Shown: positions 1-16,675 of the stretch, piece by piece
How positions within the stretch are numbered: position 1 is the stretch's first letter
How the letters are laid out: every line of letters starts with the position of its first letter
NCBI RefSeq assembly: GCF_050303215.1
Contig: NZ_JBNLBH010000035.1
Coordinates: forward strand, 1-64,000
From: Haliangium sp050303215
Lineage (GTDB): Bacteria > Myxococcota_A > Polyangia > Haliangiales > Haliangiaceae
Length of the DNA: 64,000 bases
Direction of reading: 5' to 3'
Program-made: the position numbers and the translations under genes
The notes under the pieces: model-generated
Databases searched by the model: none
What the model was told of the DNA's origin: nothing
Seen by the model: only the letters and a program-made list of their open reading frames with translations

Positions 1-69
1 GAAGTTAAGACCTCCAGGGCCGATGGTACTGCAGGGGCAATCCTGTGGGAGAGTAGGTCGCTGCCAGAT
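1..69 (+). rRNA. rrf: 5S ribosomal RNA, 3' part
   Basis: The first bases match the conserved 3' half of bacterial 5S rRNA: GAAGTTAAG near the start, CCGATGGTACTGC, and GGGAGAGTAGGTCGCTGCCA at the end. The 5' part lies outside the window. A strong intrinsic terminator follows within ten bases, as expected at the end of an rRNA operon. The exact 3' end is uncertain by a few bases. Confidence 0.93.
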
Positions 70-77
70 TTTTTCTC

Positions 78-111
78 GAAGCCCCCGTTCCCTCGGGGGC
101 TTCTTTTTTTT
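78..111 (+). terminator. Intrinsic terminator of the rRNA operon
   Basis: A perfect 9-bp stem (78-86 pairs with 95-103) is followed directly by a run of eight T (104-111). It sits just after the 5S rRNA gene and ends the rRNA transcript. Confidence 0.93.
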
Positions 112-216
112 CGGCGTGCCGCGCCCGGGGGGCGGCCGCCGCGGCCGGCGGGGCATGGGTCAGCCGTGCGGGTATCGAGCGGCGGCGCCGGTCTGCAAGC
201 TGGCGTCTACGCCGGC

Positions 217-591
217 TCAGCGCGGCACGTCGGCGATGACAGGGGACATGCCCGGGCCGGTATCGGTAGAGGTGCTCCACTCGTCGGGCTCGTACATGTA
301 GAACGCGACGATGTCGTCAAAGGCGAAGCAGTGTCGGCATGGGACACCGTGCACGAGGCGGGAGATGGTGAGGTGGCTGCGATGGACCTGCAAGCGGCCG
401 ATCAACACCCGACCGGCGCGCGGCGTCGCCACGATGAAGCAGCCGTTGGCACGCAAGAGATCAGGGAGCGGAACGGAAGGGCAGGCGCCCAGACCTGTGT
501 ATCGAGGAACGACCATCGTCGCGGCCGAGCGATAGGTCGTATAGCTGTCCGCGAGGCAGACATCTCGTGACACTTGGGTGAGGTCGAGCAT
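217..591 (-). CDS. Hypothetical protein, 124 aa
   Basis: No family is recognised. The translation has a natural composition, with motifs such as CRHCFAFDD and an acidic C-terminal part, and no signal peptide or membrane segment. The start at 591 is preferred over an in-frame ATG at 624 because a TACGCT hexamer (598-603) lies exactly 6 nt before it. The same arrangement recurs before several well-supported genes here and suggests a leaderless mRNA. It is convergent with the rRNA operon. The gene call rests on composition and this promoter pattern, not on homology. Confidence 0.55.
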   Translation of the reverse strand: MLDLTQVSRDVCLADSYTTYRSAATMVVPRYTGLGACPSVPLPDLLRANGCFIVATPRAGRVLIGRLQVHRSHLTISRLVHGVPCRHCFAFDDIVAFYMYEPDEWSTSTDTGPGMSPVIADVPR

Positions 592-597
592 AAAAAT

Positions 598-603
598 AGC
601 GTA
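598..603 (-). promoter_or_regulatory. -10-like hexamer TACGCT, 6 nt before start
   Basis: On the minus strand TACGCT is followed by 6 nt and then ATG at 591. This spacing would place transcription initiation at or next to the start codon. No clear -35 box is seen. Confidence 0.4.
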
Positions 604-907
604 CGGGCGCATGGAAGACACCACGTGTCCGCTGGGTCACCCGCAGGGTACAGGTGGGGTAGCGAGGGCCAGATTCTGTAACTGCGCACACGGCGGCCAA
701 CGCGGCGCTCTGCCGGCGGGTGTGCGCGTGTGGCGAAAGCTCGGTCTTGTGACCGCGCGCACCAGGTGCCCGGACGCTTGTCGAGTTTTCACCGTCGTTG
801 GTGAACATTGGTCAAGCCGTGAGCCACGCGCTCGGAGCGCATGTCTCCAGCACCGAGTGATTCCGGATCGCTCAGGGCTTGGTACGATACTTGTACCTAC
901 CGGAGGG

Positions 908-1534
908 ATGCCTTCGCGACGGCTCTGGACTGCCTCGACAGCGCTCTTGTGGATCGGTGTTCTGACCAGCGCGGCGTACGCACAGCCGGAGGAGTGTGAC
1001 TCCGACGGCGGGTCTGCCCGGAGCGGGTACGAGTCGGCGAGGTTGGGAGCCCAGGGGCGCTGCCAGGAGGCCGAGAAGGAGTCCTCTGGGCCCGGCTACG
1101 AACGCTACGGTCTGACCATGTTCTTGGTGGACGCTGCGGTGGTAACGGCCGGCTTCCTCAGTGAGGACGAGCGGGTGTTCGCCGTCGGCTATCTGGCCGC
1201 GGGTCCATCGGTGCACTTCCTCGAGGGCGGCACCGACGTGGTCATTTGGAGCCTGGGCATGCGCGCGCTGTTGCCGTTCGCCGGCGGCGCCATCGCCGTC
1301 TACAGCAGCGATTGCTCGGGTGAGTGCGACTTCGGGTCGGCGCTGCTCGGGGTCGGCGTGGGGTTGGCCGCGGCGTACACGGTCGACTGGCTCGTGCTGG
1401 CCAAGAAGCCGGCGCCCACGCCGAGGCTGGGCGACGGCGGCGCAGGGCGCGGCTCTGCCCTGGCGCCGACGCTCGTACCCACTCTGGTCGTGGACACCGG
1501 CCAGGTCCAGGTAGGCATCGGCGGTCGGTTCTAG
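908..1534 (+). CDS. Hypothetical exported/membrane protein, 208 aa
   Basis: The start at 908 has a strong Shine-Dalgarno GGAGG (902-906) and a possible -10 TACGAT (883-888). The product opens with a signal peptide (positively charged start, hydrophobic core, cleavage near AYAQ). A Cys-containing acidic stretch follows, then three or four hydrophobic segments, including one near DAAVVTAGFL and a final VGLAAAYTVDWLVLA, and a hydrophilic tail ending in GIGGRF. No domain is recognised. It could be a small inner-membrane protein or an outer-membrane-type protein; the sequence does not decide. Confidence 0.68.
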   Translation: MPSRRLWTASTALLWIGVLTSAAYAQPEECDSDGGSARSGYESARLGAQGRCQEAEKESSGPGYERYGLTMFLVDAAVVTAGFLSEDERVFAVGYLAAGPSVHFLEGGTDVVIWSLGMRALLPFAGGAIAVYSSDCSGECDFGSALLGVGVGLAAAYTVDWLVLAKKPAPTPRLGDGGAGRGSALAPTLVPTLVVDTGQVQVGIGGRF

Positions 1535-1710
1535 CAGGCTGCTGAAGAACTCGTGTCGGCGCCAGAAACCCGATTCATCTCCACCAGCGGTGTTGTTCGT
1601 CGGTCGAATACGGCCGGTATTCTCCACTCCTCACGCCTTGCTGGTGGAGCGACGCGGGCTTCTGGACGCTCGGCGGAGTTTCTTCGGCAGCCTGCCAGGC
1701 GGCCCTCCTG

Positions 1711-1716
1711 TATGCT
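1711..1716 (+). promoter_or_regulatory. -10-like hexamer TATGCT before 5-oxoprolinase
   Basis: TATGCT is followed by exactly 6 nt and the GTG start at 1723, with no Shine-Dalgarno between. This fits a leaderless transcript. Confidence 0.45.
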
Positions 1717-1722
1717 CGCGGC

Positions 1723-5367
<3,645 letters not shown>

Positions 5368-5369
5368 GC

Positions 5370-8300
5370 TCACTCGCTGGGCAGCAGGTTGAAGGTGTCG
5401 AGCCCGAAGTCGTAGATGCCGTAGCGGCCGGCCGCGAACAGCACCCGGCCATCCTCCACGACGAAGTCGGACGGCCAGCCCGGGGTCGCGAAGTAGGCCT
5501 GCGCGCTCGGCGCCTCGGCGTCCTCGAGGTTGAACACCAGCAGCCCACCGGGCACCTGGAACAGGGCTCGGCCGGAGGCGACCTGGCGCAGGTTGGCCCA
5601 CGCGTCTACGTCCACCTCGGACAGCGTGGCCAGGCCGCGGCCAGTCGCCGTGGGCGCCAGCACCGTGAGCTGGTGCAGCTCGTTGTCCGGCCCCTGCGGC
5701 GCGCCCACGTAGCCCCAGTCGTAGCGCCACAGCGGCCGGTGGCTCACCAGCGCAAGGCCGCGCTCATCGATCGCGACCTGCTCGACCTCGCGGTCGGTGA
5801 AGCGGTAGTGGCCGCGCAGGTAGGCGCGGTTGCCGGTGAGGTTTAGCCGGGCCAGGGCGGTCTCGGCGACCTGCTCACCCCAGACCAGGTCGCGGGTGTA
5901 GATGGTGCTGCCGTCCACGGCCACGAGCTCGCCGGGCACGTTGACGGCGTTGCCGACCACCGGCTGCCAGGGCTGGCTGTAGTCGATGCGCTTGATGCTG
6001 TAGCGCACGTAGGGGCGGGGGTCGTCGGCGACCTGCACCGGCCGCTTGACGGTGACGTACAGCGTGTTGTCGTTGGCGAGCACGCTCACGCCCTCGTCGG
6101 CGCGGGGCAGGGTCACCGACGGCGCCAGCGCGGGCCGGGCCGGGTTGGACAGATCGATCGCGTCGATGCTGTAGCGCTGCCAGTAGCGGTAGCGCTGGCC
6201 GGTGTAGCAGCGGCTCTCGATCGGGGCGTCCACGTCTTCGAGCTCGACCGGCTCGCAGCTCGAGCTGTTGTCGCTGTAGGTGCAGCGCGCGAACCCGCCG
6301 GTGCATGCCTCGGGGCCACCGTTCAGGCTGGAGCAGTCGCGGTAGCCGGTGTAGTAGGTGCACTCTTCCTGGTCCCAGCAGTCCGCTGCGTCGTTGACCC
6401 AGGTCGAGCAGACCTCCTCGTTACCGATGAGCTCCTGCTCGGTGTCGGTGCGGAGGAAGGTCAGGGCCTCGCCGACCACGTTGATGGAGTCGAACGAGCG
6501 GTAGCCCCACCAGAAGCAGTCGAAGCAGTCTTCGTAGCCGTAGCCGTAGCTCGACGGCTCGAGCGCGCGCGTGATCAGCCCACCCCGACGCGTCGGCGCG
6601 GTCGGCTCGGACAGGTCGAAGACCTCGACGGTGGTCTCGTAGTCGTAGTTGTCCCCATCCGGCACATACACGCCGCTCACGGTGACGAGGTTCTGGCCGA
6701 GCGTGAACACCTGCGCGTGGGGGTGGATCTCGAAGCTGGCGACCGCGGTGGCGCTGTCTGCGTCCTCGCTGGCCGGGATGACCTCGGCCTTGGCGCCGGG
6801 CGCCTCGGCGAGCGGGGCGTACCAGTACTCGTTGTTGCCGGCGATGCGCACTCGGTAGTCACCGAAGCTCAGCACCTGGCTGTAGTCGGGGGCCAGGGCC
6901 ACGCCGCCGAGCTTGACCGGGGCGTCGGGGGTGGTGTGATCGTACAGGCTGAGCTCGGCCTCGGACAGGTTGACCGTGGTCTCGTCATCGGCCAAGAACG
7001 AGCGCCGCACGGGGGAGCCATGCTCCATCAGACCGCGGCGGGTGAGGGTGGTGCCCGAGAAGGTGTAGATCTGGACCGCGGACTGGTAGCGCCCGTCGGC
7101 CTCGTTCCAGCCCGAGAACGGCAGCAGCACCAGGCCGGTCTCGGTTACGCCGCTGTCAGTGGTGACCTCGACCGCGTTATCGAGCACGGAGAAGGCGCGG
7201 TGGTCCCAGTTGGCCTCGGACCAGTTCCAGCCGTTCGACGACCCACTCACCTCGGCCCGGGACACCAGCGGCTCGGGATTGCTCAGCTCGGTGATGTCGT
7301 ACATGCTGACCGAGACCTTGCGGCCGTTGGTGTCGTCGATGCCGATGCCGATCAGGCGGGTGTTGTCCAGCACCGGTCGGAAGAAGTCGTTCCAGCCCGA
7401 GACCACGTACTCGCTCACCTCTTCGACCTTGCCGTCGGCGGCGATGCTGAAGGCGTGGAAGGGGTCGACGCGGAGGTAGGTGACCGCGAAGGCGCGATCG
7501 GCGAGGAAGATGGCCCCGTACAGGGTCTCTCCGGTGCCGAAGGGCTCATCGTCCACGGCCACCAGGGCGCTCAGGTCGGACGCGTCCCAGGTCTGGAGGT
7601 GGCTGGAGTCGCCGTCGCCCCAGCGCGGGCCGGACAGCACCCGCAGGACGTCGCCGCGGAAGTCCATGTGGAACTGGCTGCCGACGTAGCCGGACACCGC
7701 GACCGAGTCACCCTCGACCATGGTGCCGTTGGGGTTGGAGATGTCGATCACCGACACCTCGCTGCTTTGGGCGTCCCAGCCCTGGTCGCGGGCGACCAGC
7801 AGCACCTCGGGAGTGGCCTGGATGGCGGTCACGTAGCCGCCCAGGTCGAGTTCGCTGCGGTACACCAGCTCGTCGCCCGAGACGTCGAAGCTCTTGACCA
7901 CGGTGCGGGTGTCATAGCTGCCGCCCCGGACCGGATTGTCGGTGCGGTACCACTCGCTGGCGGCCACGTACAGCGCCGACTGGGTGTCGCCGCGGGTCAG
8001 CCGGCTGGTCTCGATGTTGCCGGGTACGTGGGCCTGATCGAGGGCCACGGGGGCGTTGGGATCGGAGATGTCGACCAGCATCACCAAGCCGCCGTCGACG
8101 GTGTCGACGGCGACGTCATCGCGCTGACCATAGTAGCCGCGCCAGTTGTTGAGGAGCACGATGGCGCGGTCGCCGACGGCGTACATCTCGACCGGCGAGC
8201 CGGTCACCTGCAGGCGGCCAACGATGGCCGGGGCGGACACATCGGACAGGTCGACGACCTGCAGGCCGCGGTAGGCGTTGAGGTTGAGCAAGTGGCCATC

Positions 8301-8573
8301 ACCGAGCACGCGGTAGATGTCGCCCTCTTCGACGGTGCGTTCACCGCCGCCGTCGTCGCGGTTGTCGTCGCCGGGGGCGCCGGCTTCGGGCGGCAGCGCC
8401 AGGTCCGGCGAGCCCTGCCCGGCGGTGCCGTCGGCGGACACGAACTCGCTCGAGCCGATGACCGGGTCGGGGTCGGGAATGGGGACCCCATCGGAGCCGC
8501 AGCCCAGCAGCAGCAGGGGCAGCGCGGCGGCGATGGAGCCGATGCGAAGGGTTCGATAGGTTAGGTAGTTCAT
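5370..8573 (-). CDS. Secreted beta-propeller-domain lipoprotein, 1067 aa
   Basis: The N-terminus is a lipoprotein signal with lipobox LLLGC near residue 25, followed by an acidic Gly/Pro-rich linker. The body (about 75-1060) has repeated strand units of the kind GLQVVDLSDVSAPAIVGRL and VSVIDISNPNG. These are typical of the secreted proteins with a C-terminal beta-propeller distantly related to WD-40 (Pfam Beta_propel). A Cys-rich insertion lies at about residues 680-800 (DCFDCFWW, EEVCST, DCWDQEEC, RCYTG). No catalytic site is visible, so a binding or scaffold role at the cell surface is inferred. It converges with the 5-oxoprolinase gene, two bases apart. GGGAGA a few bases upstream can serve as ribosome binding site. 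Confidence 0.85.
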   Translation of the reverse strand: MNYLTYRTLRIGSIAAALPLLLLGCGSDGVPIPDPDPVIGSSEFVSADGTAGQGSPDLALPPEAGAPGDDNRDDGGGERTVEEGDIYRVLGDGHLLNLNAYRGLQVVDLSDVSAPAIVGRLQVTGSPVEMYAVGDRAIVLLNNWRGYYGQRDDVAVDTVDGGLVMLVDISDPNAPVALDQAHVPGNIETSRLTRGDTQSALYVAASEWYRTDNPVRGGSYDTRTVVKSFDVSGDELVYRSELDLGGYVTAIQATPEVLLVARDQGWDAQSSEVSVIDISNPNGTMVEGDSVAVSGYVGSQFHMDFRGDVLRVLSGPRWGDGDSSHLQTWDASDLSALVAVDDEPFGTGETLYGAIFLADRAFAVTYLRVDPFHAFSIAADGKVEEVSEYVVSGWNDFFRPVLDNTRLIGIGIDDTNGRKVSVSMYDITELSNPEPLVSRAEVSGSSNGWNWSEANWDHRAFSVLDNAVEVTTDSGVTETGLVLLPFSGWNEADGRYQSAVQIYTFSGTTLTRRGLMEHGSPVRRSFLADDETTVNLSEAELSLYDHTTPDAPVKLGGVALAPDYSQVLSFGDYRVRIAGNNEYWYAPLAEAPGAKAEVIPASEDADSATAVASFEIHPHAQVFTLGQNLVTVSGVYVPDGDNYDYETTVEVFDLSEPTAPTRRGGLITRALEPSSYGYGYEDCFDCFWWGYRSFDSINVVGEALTFLRTDTEQELIGNEEVCSTWVNDAADCWDQEECTYYTGYRDCSSLNGGPEACTGGFARCTYSDNSSSCEPVELEDVDAPIESRCYTGQRYRYWQRYSIDAIDLSNPARPALAPSVTLPRADEGVSVLANDNTLYVTVKRPVQVADDPRPYVRYSIKRIDYSQPWQPVVGNAVNVPGELVAVDGSTIYTRDLVWGEQVAETALARLNLTGNRAYLRGHYRFTDREVEQVAIDERGLALVSHRPLWRYDWGYVGAPQGPDNELHQLTVLAPTATGRGLATLSEVDVDAWANLRQVASGRALFQVPGGLLVFNLEDAEAPSAQAYFATPGWPSDFVVEDGRVLFAAGRYGIYDFGLDTFNLLPSE

Positions 8574-8723
8574 GATGCGTCTCCCGCCGCGATCGCGATA
8601 GTGACCGCGGACTTACGAAGACCATCTATGCATACATGATGCCACTGCCAAGATGCCCTCGCTTGGCCTCGCAGAGGCCCGGGCAGTGGGGCGCTCCGGA
8701 GGCCGCCTGGGCTCGCAGGTGAC

Positions 8724-8744
8724 AAAAAATTGCGCGCCCGCGCA
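8724..8744 (-). terminator. Probable intrinsic terminator after the beta-helix gene
   Basis: On the minus strand a 5-bp GC stem with a 4-nt loop (8731-8744) is followed by T6 (8724-8729). A 7-bp inverted repeat (8715-8721 with 8743-8749) encloses it. It lies about 90 bp past the stop of the gene ending at 8831. Confidence 0.55.
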
Positions 8745-8830
8745 CCTGCCTCCTCAGACTTTTGAGGGGGCGGTGACCGACCTCACCCGGGCCTGGGCGT
8801 CGTGGCCGAGCGAGCCGGCGCGGCGGTCGC

Positions 8831-10360
8831 TCAGGGCGACGGGGGCGGCGGCATCTCGAAGGCGCCGACGTCGGGGCCTGCGCCTTGGGGGCGGGGGTTG
8901 CCGGCGTAGTCGAACAGGTTGGCGAGCCCGGCCTCACCGCGATCGATGGCGGGCGAGTTTGGCATCACGTGATAGTCGTCCATGGCCGGAGCGACGAGCA
9001 GGGGATCGCCCAGCACGTTGTTGGAGATGTCATTCAGGGTGCTGTCCGACACGTTGTTGCGGACCTGGGTGCAGTCAAGAGAGAGGGTCTGGTCGTCCGG
9101 GCTCGGAGGCCACTCGTTGCCCCAGATGATGTTGCTCGACAGCACCGCGCTGCCGCACTGGATGATGCCGATATAGGCGTCGTTGACGCGATTGCCCACG
9201 ATGGTGTTGTAGGTGATGTACGCGTCGGTGCCGGTGCCGTTGAGGCTGATAGCGCCGTTGTACTCGGACAGGTTGCTGTTGCGCAGGATTAGGTTGTTGC
9301 GGATGAGGAGGGGGGTCACGCTGGAGTTGATACCGCCGCCGTAGTTGTCGGCGATGAGCGAGCGCTCGATGACCAGGTTGCCGCTGTCGCCGTTGGGCAC
9401 GTAGGCGGCCACGCCTAGTTCGCTGTTGCCGGTGATGCGCGACTCCTGGATGATGAGCGGGCAGTTGCTGGCGTTGACGCCGTTGCCCTCATGGCTGTCG
9501 CTGGTCACCTGGCGCAGGGTCAGCGTGGCGTCAGAGCACTCGATGCCGTTGCCCACGGACAAGTTGGTGACCCGCAGGCCGTCGATGGTCACCTGGGCGC
9601 CTGTGTTCACGGTGATGCCGGCCGCGGTGTCGAAGTCCACCGGGGTGAGGTCGAGGGTCGCGCCCTCGCCGATGACGTCGACGGTCTTGGCCGAGAGGGT
9701 GAGCCGGGTGTTGAAGGTGCCGAGGATGCGCAGGTAGCGGCGGTTGAAGCTGACCTGATCGACCGCGTCCGTGAGCGATCGGCAGGGGGTGTCGAGGGTG
9801 CCACAGTCGGCGACCGAGCTGCCGTCGGGGCGGGCGTAGACGACCCTGTTCGGATCGACGCAGACCCCGCTGGCGATGTCGCAGACCTCCGACGCGCACT
9901 CGCTGTGGGCCTCGCAGCCGCGACACACCAGTCGCTCGGGATCGCAGATGTTCAGGCCGTCCTGACTGCAGTCGCTGTCACTCGCGCAGGCACCGCAGCG
10001 GCCGTCGGCCGAGCAGATGGGGGCGTCGGCCCCGAGTGCGGTGCAGTCGTTGTTGTCCCGGCAGCCCCGACAGGTGCCTCCCACCGAGTCGCAGACAGGC
10101 GTCCGACCACTGCACTGGTCGTGGTCGACACATTCGACCACGGTCGCGTCGGGAGCAGACGCGTCCACGGTGCCGGCGTCGATGGTCGGCCCGTCGGGCA
10201 GAGTCACTCCGCCATCGGCGGTGGAATCAAGATCCTCGATGCCGAGGATCTGCGAGCAACCCAGCATCGTCAGCGCCGCGAGCGCACATAGGCCCAGGTG
10301 TCGGCGGGCAGAGCGTGAGGTCGCCGGTGCCACGTCTAGCAGGCGGGTTGGTGTGGTCAT
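8831..10360 (-). CDS. Parallel beta-helix lipoprotein with choice-of-anchor Q-type end, 509 aa
   Basis: A lipoprotein signal (lipobox TMLGC near residue 35) precedes an acidic linker. A Cys-rich segment of about 100 residues follows, with many CxxCxDxxxC-like spacings such as CRGCRDNNDC and CGACASDSDC. The C-terminal 300 residues show right-handed parallel beta-helix repeats (VTIDGLRVTN, LIIQESRITGN, LLIRNNLILRN). The end, SPAIDRGEAG to GAFEMPPPP, resembles the choice-of-anchor Q motif of surface proteins. The role is probably surface or extracellular; such helices often bind or cleave polysaccharide, but no catalytic residues can be assigned. The start has GGAGGG directly upstream and a TATAGT hexamer 6 nt away. 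Confidence 0.85.
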   Translation of the reverse strand: MTTPTRLLDVAPATSRSARRHLGLCALAALTMLGCSQILGIEDLDSTADGGVTLPDGPTIDAGTVDASAPDATVVECVDHDQCSGRTPVCDSVGGTCRGCRDNNDCTALGADAPICSADGRCGACASDSDCSQDGLNICDPERLVCRGCEAHSECASEVCDIASGVCVDPNRVVYARPDGSSVADCGTLDTPCRSLTDAVDQVSFNRRYLRILGTFNTRLTLSAKTVDVIGEGATLDLTPVDFDTAAGITVNTGAQVTIDGLRVTNLSVGNGIECSDATLTLRQVTSDSHEGNGVNASNCPLIIQESRITGNSELGVAAYVPNGDSGNLVIERSLIADNYGGGINSSVTPLLIRNNLILRNSNLSEYNGAISLNGTGTDAYITYNTIVGNRVNDAYIGIIQCGSAVLSSNIIWGNEWPPSPDDQTLSLDCTQVRNNVSDSTLNDISNNVLGDPLLVAPAMDDYHVMPNSPAIDRGEAGLANLFDYAGNPRPQGAGPDVGAFEMPPPPSP

Positions 10361-10366
10361 CCCTCC

Positions 10367-10372
10367 ACTATA
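10367..10372 (-). promoter_or_regulatory. -10-like hexamer TATAGT before the beta-helix lipoprotein
   Basis: On the minus strand TATAGT is followed by GGAGGG (6 nt) and ATG at 10360. It is divergent from the promoter of the OmpA-family gene. Confidence 0.45.
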
Positions 10373-10464
10373 ACGCTGGTCCGTCTCAGCGCGCGAGCCT
10401 CGATGAGTGGCAGTTACCCAAGAGCTACCCCACTAGACCTCTCCACGTACCCGTAGGTTTCGCG

Positions 10465-10471
10465 TAAGAAT
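10465..10471 (+). promoter_or_regulatory. -10-like element TAAGAAT before the OmpA fusion
   Basis: TAAGAAT ends 6 nt before the ATG at 10478. No Shine-Dalgarno is present, which fits the leaderless pattern. Confidence 0.4.
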
Positions 10472-10477
10472 CTGGCC

Positions 10478-15094
<4,617 letters not shown>

Positions 15095-15140
15095 GGTCCC
15101 GCGCCCTCGCCGCCCTCGCCGCCACCCTCGAAGTTAGGGG

Positions 15141-15174
15141 GCCGCCTCCGGGCAGCCCCGGCGGCGGGGGTTTT
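15141..15174 (+). terminator. Probable terminator after the OmpA fusion
   Basis: GCCGCC (15141-15146) pairs with GGCGGC (15160-15165) around a GC-rich loop, then GGGGG and TTTT. It lies 46 bp past the stop codon. The T-run is short. Confidence 0.5.
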
Positions 15175-15294
15175 GTCCTCGTTTGTGTACGCTTTATGCA
15201 CACATTCTCATATTGATACTCGTGCTGGGTGGGGGCCAATCGCTGAGATCCCAGCGACATAGCGGGGGCCATGCGAGGGCATGTCGTGTGCATA

Positions 15295-15300
15295 TACAGT
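15295..15300 (+). promoter_or_regulatory. -10-like hexamer TACAGT before the multihaem gene
   Basis: TACAGT is followed by exactly 6 nt and ATG at 15307. This supports that start over the in-frame ATG at 15271. Confidence 0.45.
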
Positions 15301-15306
15301 CTTCAG

Positions 15307-16650
15307 ATGTCCAACTCGAACGAGCGTTCTCTGAAGCCTTGTCTCCCTCGACGTTGCCTTGGCCTCGCGATCGCGGTCGTCGTGGTGGCGAGCGGCTGTA
15401 CCTTCGACGGCTCCGGGTTGGGCGGCACCCCGCTGGAGGAGAATCCGCCCCCGGCGCCGCCTCCCCCCAACGCCGACCTCCAACTCGGCTGCAGCGGGAC
15501 CTGTCACGGTGACGAAGACAGCACCGCCCCGCCGCTCGATATCGAGGGCGGCACGGACACCGAGTCCATCGGCGTGGGCGCCCACCGCAGCCACATCAAT
15601 CCTGCCCCCACCTTCCATCGCGCCGTCCAGTGCGACGATTGCCATACGGTCCCGGCCGCGGTCGGCGACGACGGGCACCTCGACGGCGACGACGTCGCCG
15701 AGCTGACCTTCGGCGATGTCGCGACCGCCAACGGGACGGCGGCGTCGTGGGACCGTGACAACACGACCTGCACTGTGTACTGCCACGGCGCGTCGCTCGA
15801 AGATGGCGGCGGGAGCCTGACCACGCCCGACTGGACCCGGGTCGACGACACCCAAAACCGGTGCGGCACCTGCCACGGCGCGCCGCCGCCGGAGCCGCAC
15901 CCGTCCGACACCAACTGCGGCACCTGTCACCCAACGATGAAACCCGGCACCCTCGAGTTCCTGGACCCCGCCAGCCATATCAACGGCGAGCTCGACGTCG
16001 TGGATGGGGCCTTGGACGCCGTGTGCGGCTCGTGCCACGGGGAGGGCGATGAGTCGTCGCCGCCGCGCGATCTCGCCGGCAACACCGAGCGCAGCGCGCC
16101 CGGCGTAGGCGCCCATCGCCAGCACGTCGGCGACTCCGACTGGCACCGCGACCTGTCGTGTGTCCAGTGCCACGTGGTGCCGGTCCAGGTGGACGATCCC
16201 GACCACATCGACGGTGACAACATCGCCGAGATGACCTTCGACACCCTGAACCCCACCGCCAGCTACGACCGTGACAACGTGACCTGCACCAACGTCTACT
16301 GCCACAGCGACGGCGGCAAGGAGTTCGAGACCATGGTGTGGACCGACGATGTCACGCTCGACTGCGACTCGTGTCATGACGACCGACCGCGCCGCAGGGG
16401 CAGGTTCGGGCTCTCCGGCGAGCACCGGCGCCACTTGGACGACGGCAACGACGACATCACCTGCGGTGACTGCCACGCCGACGTCATCTCGGGCGATCGC
16501 GACTTCGTCGACCCCGATCTGCACATCAACGGGGTCTTCGACGTCACCCTCCGCGACGGCGGCAGCTTCGACGCCGCGGCCAAGCGGTGCTCGAACGTGG
16601 CCTGCCACCAACAGCTCGATGAGGATATCGACGACCCGTCCGACTGGTGA
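15307..16650 (+). CDS. Multihaem c-type cytochrome-like lipoprotein (CxxCH/CxxxxCH), 447 aa
   Basis: A lipoprotein signal ends in VASGC, followed by a Pro-rich linker. The rest carries eleven CH-type haem-binding motifs: seven canonical CxxCH (for example CDDCH, CGTCH, CVQCH), two CxxxCH (CSGTCH, CTVYCH) and two CxxxxCH (CTNVYCH, CSNVACH). Alternating CxxxxCH and CxxCH motifs match the Geobacter-type CxxxxCH...CXXCH domain family. Internal repeats are clear (HRSHIN...CDDCHTVP and HRQHVG...CVQCHVVP). The role is likely extracytoplasmic electron transfer; mature protein would be anchored to a membrane. No other cytochrome or quinone gene is adjacent. It converges with a LamG-like lipoprotein gene that encodes an almost identical mature N-terminus. 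Confidence 0.88.
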   Translation: MSNSNERSLKPCLPRRCLGLAIAVVVVASGCTFDGSGLGGTPLEENPPPAPPPPNADLQLGCSGTCHGDEDSTAPPLDIEGGTDTESIGVGAHRSHINPAPTFHRAVQCDDCHTVPAAVGDDGHLDGDDVAELTFGDVATANGTAASWDRDNTTCTVYCHGASLEDGGGSLTTPDWTRVDDTQNRCGTCHGAPPPEPHPSDTNCGTCHPTMKPGTLEFLDPASHINGELDVVDGALDAVCGSCHGEGDESSPPRDLAGNTERSAPGVGAHRQHVGDSDWHRDLSCVQCHVVPVQVDDPDHIDGDNIAEMTFDTLNPTASYDRDNVTCTNVYCHSDGGKEFETMVWTDDVTLDCDSCHDDRPRRRGRFGLSGEHRRHLDDGNDDITCGDCHADVISGDRDFVDPDLHINGVFDVTLRDGGSFDAAAKRCSNVACHQQLDEDIDDPSDW

Positions 16651-16675
16651 CCGGCCGCGCGAGACTGCGCGCCGC

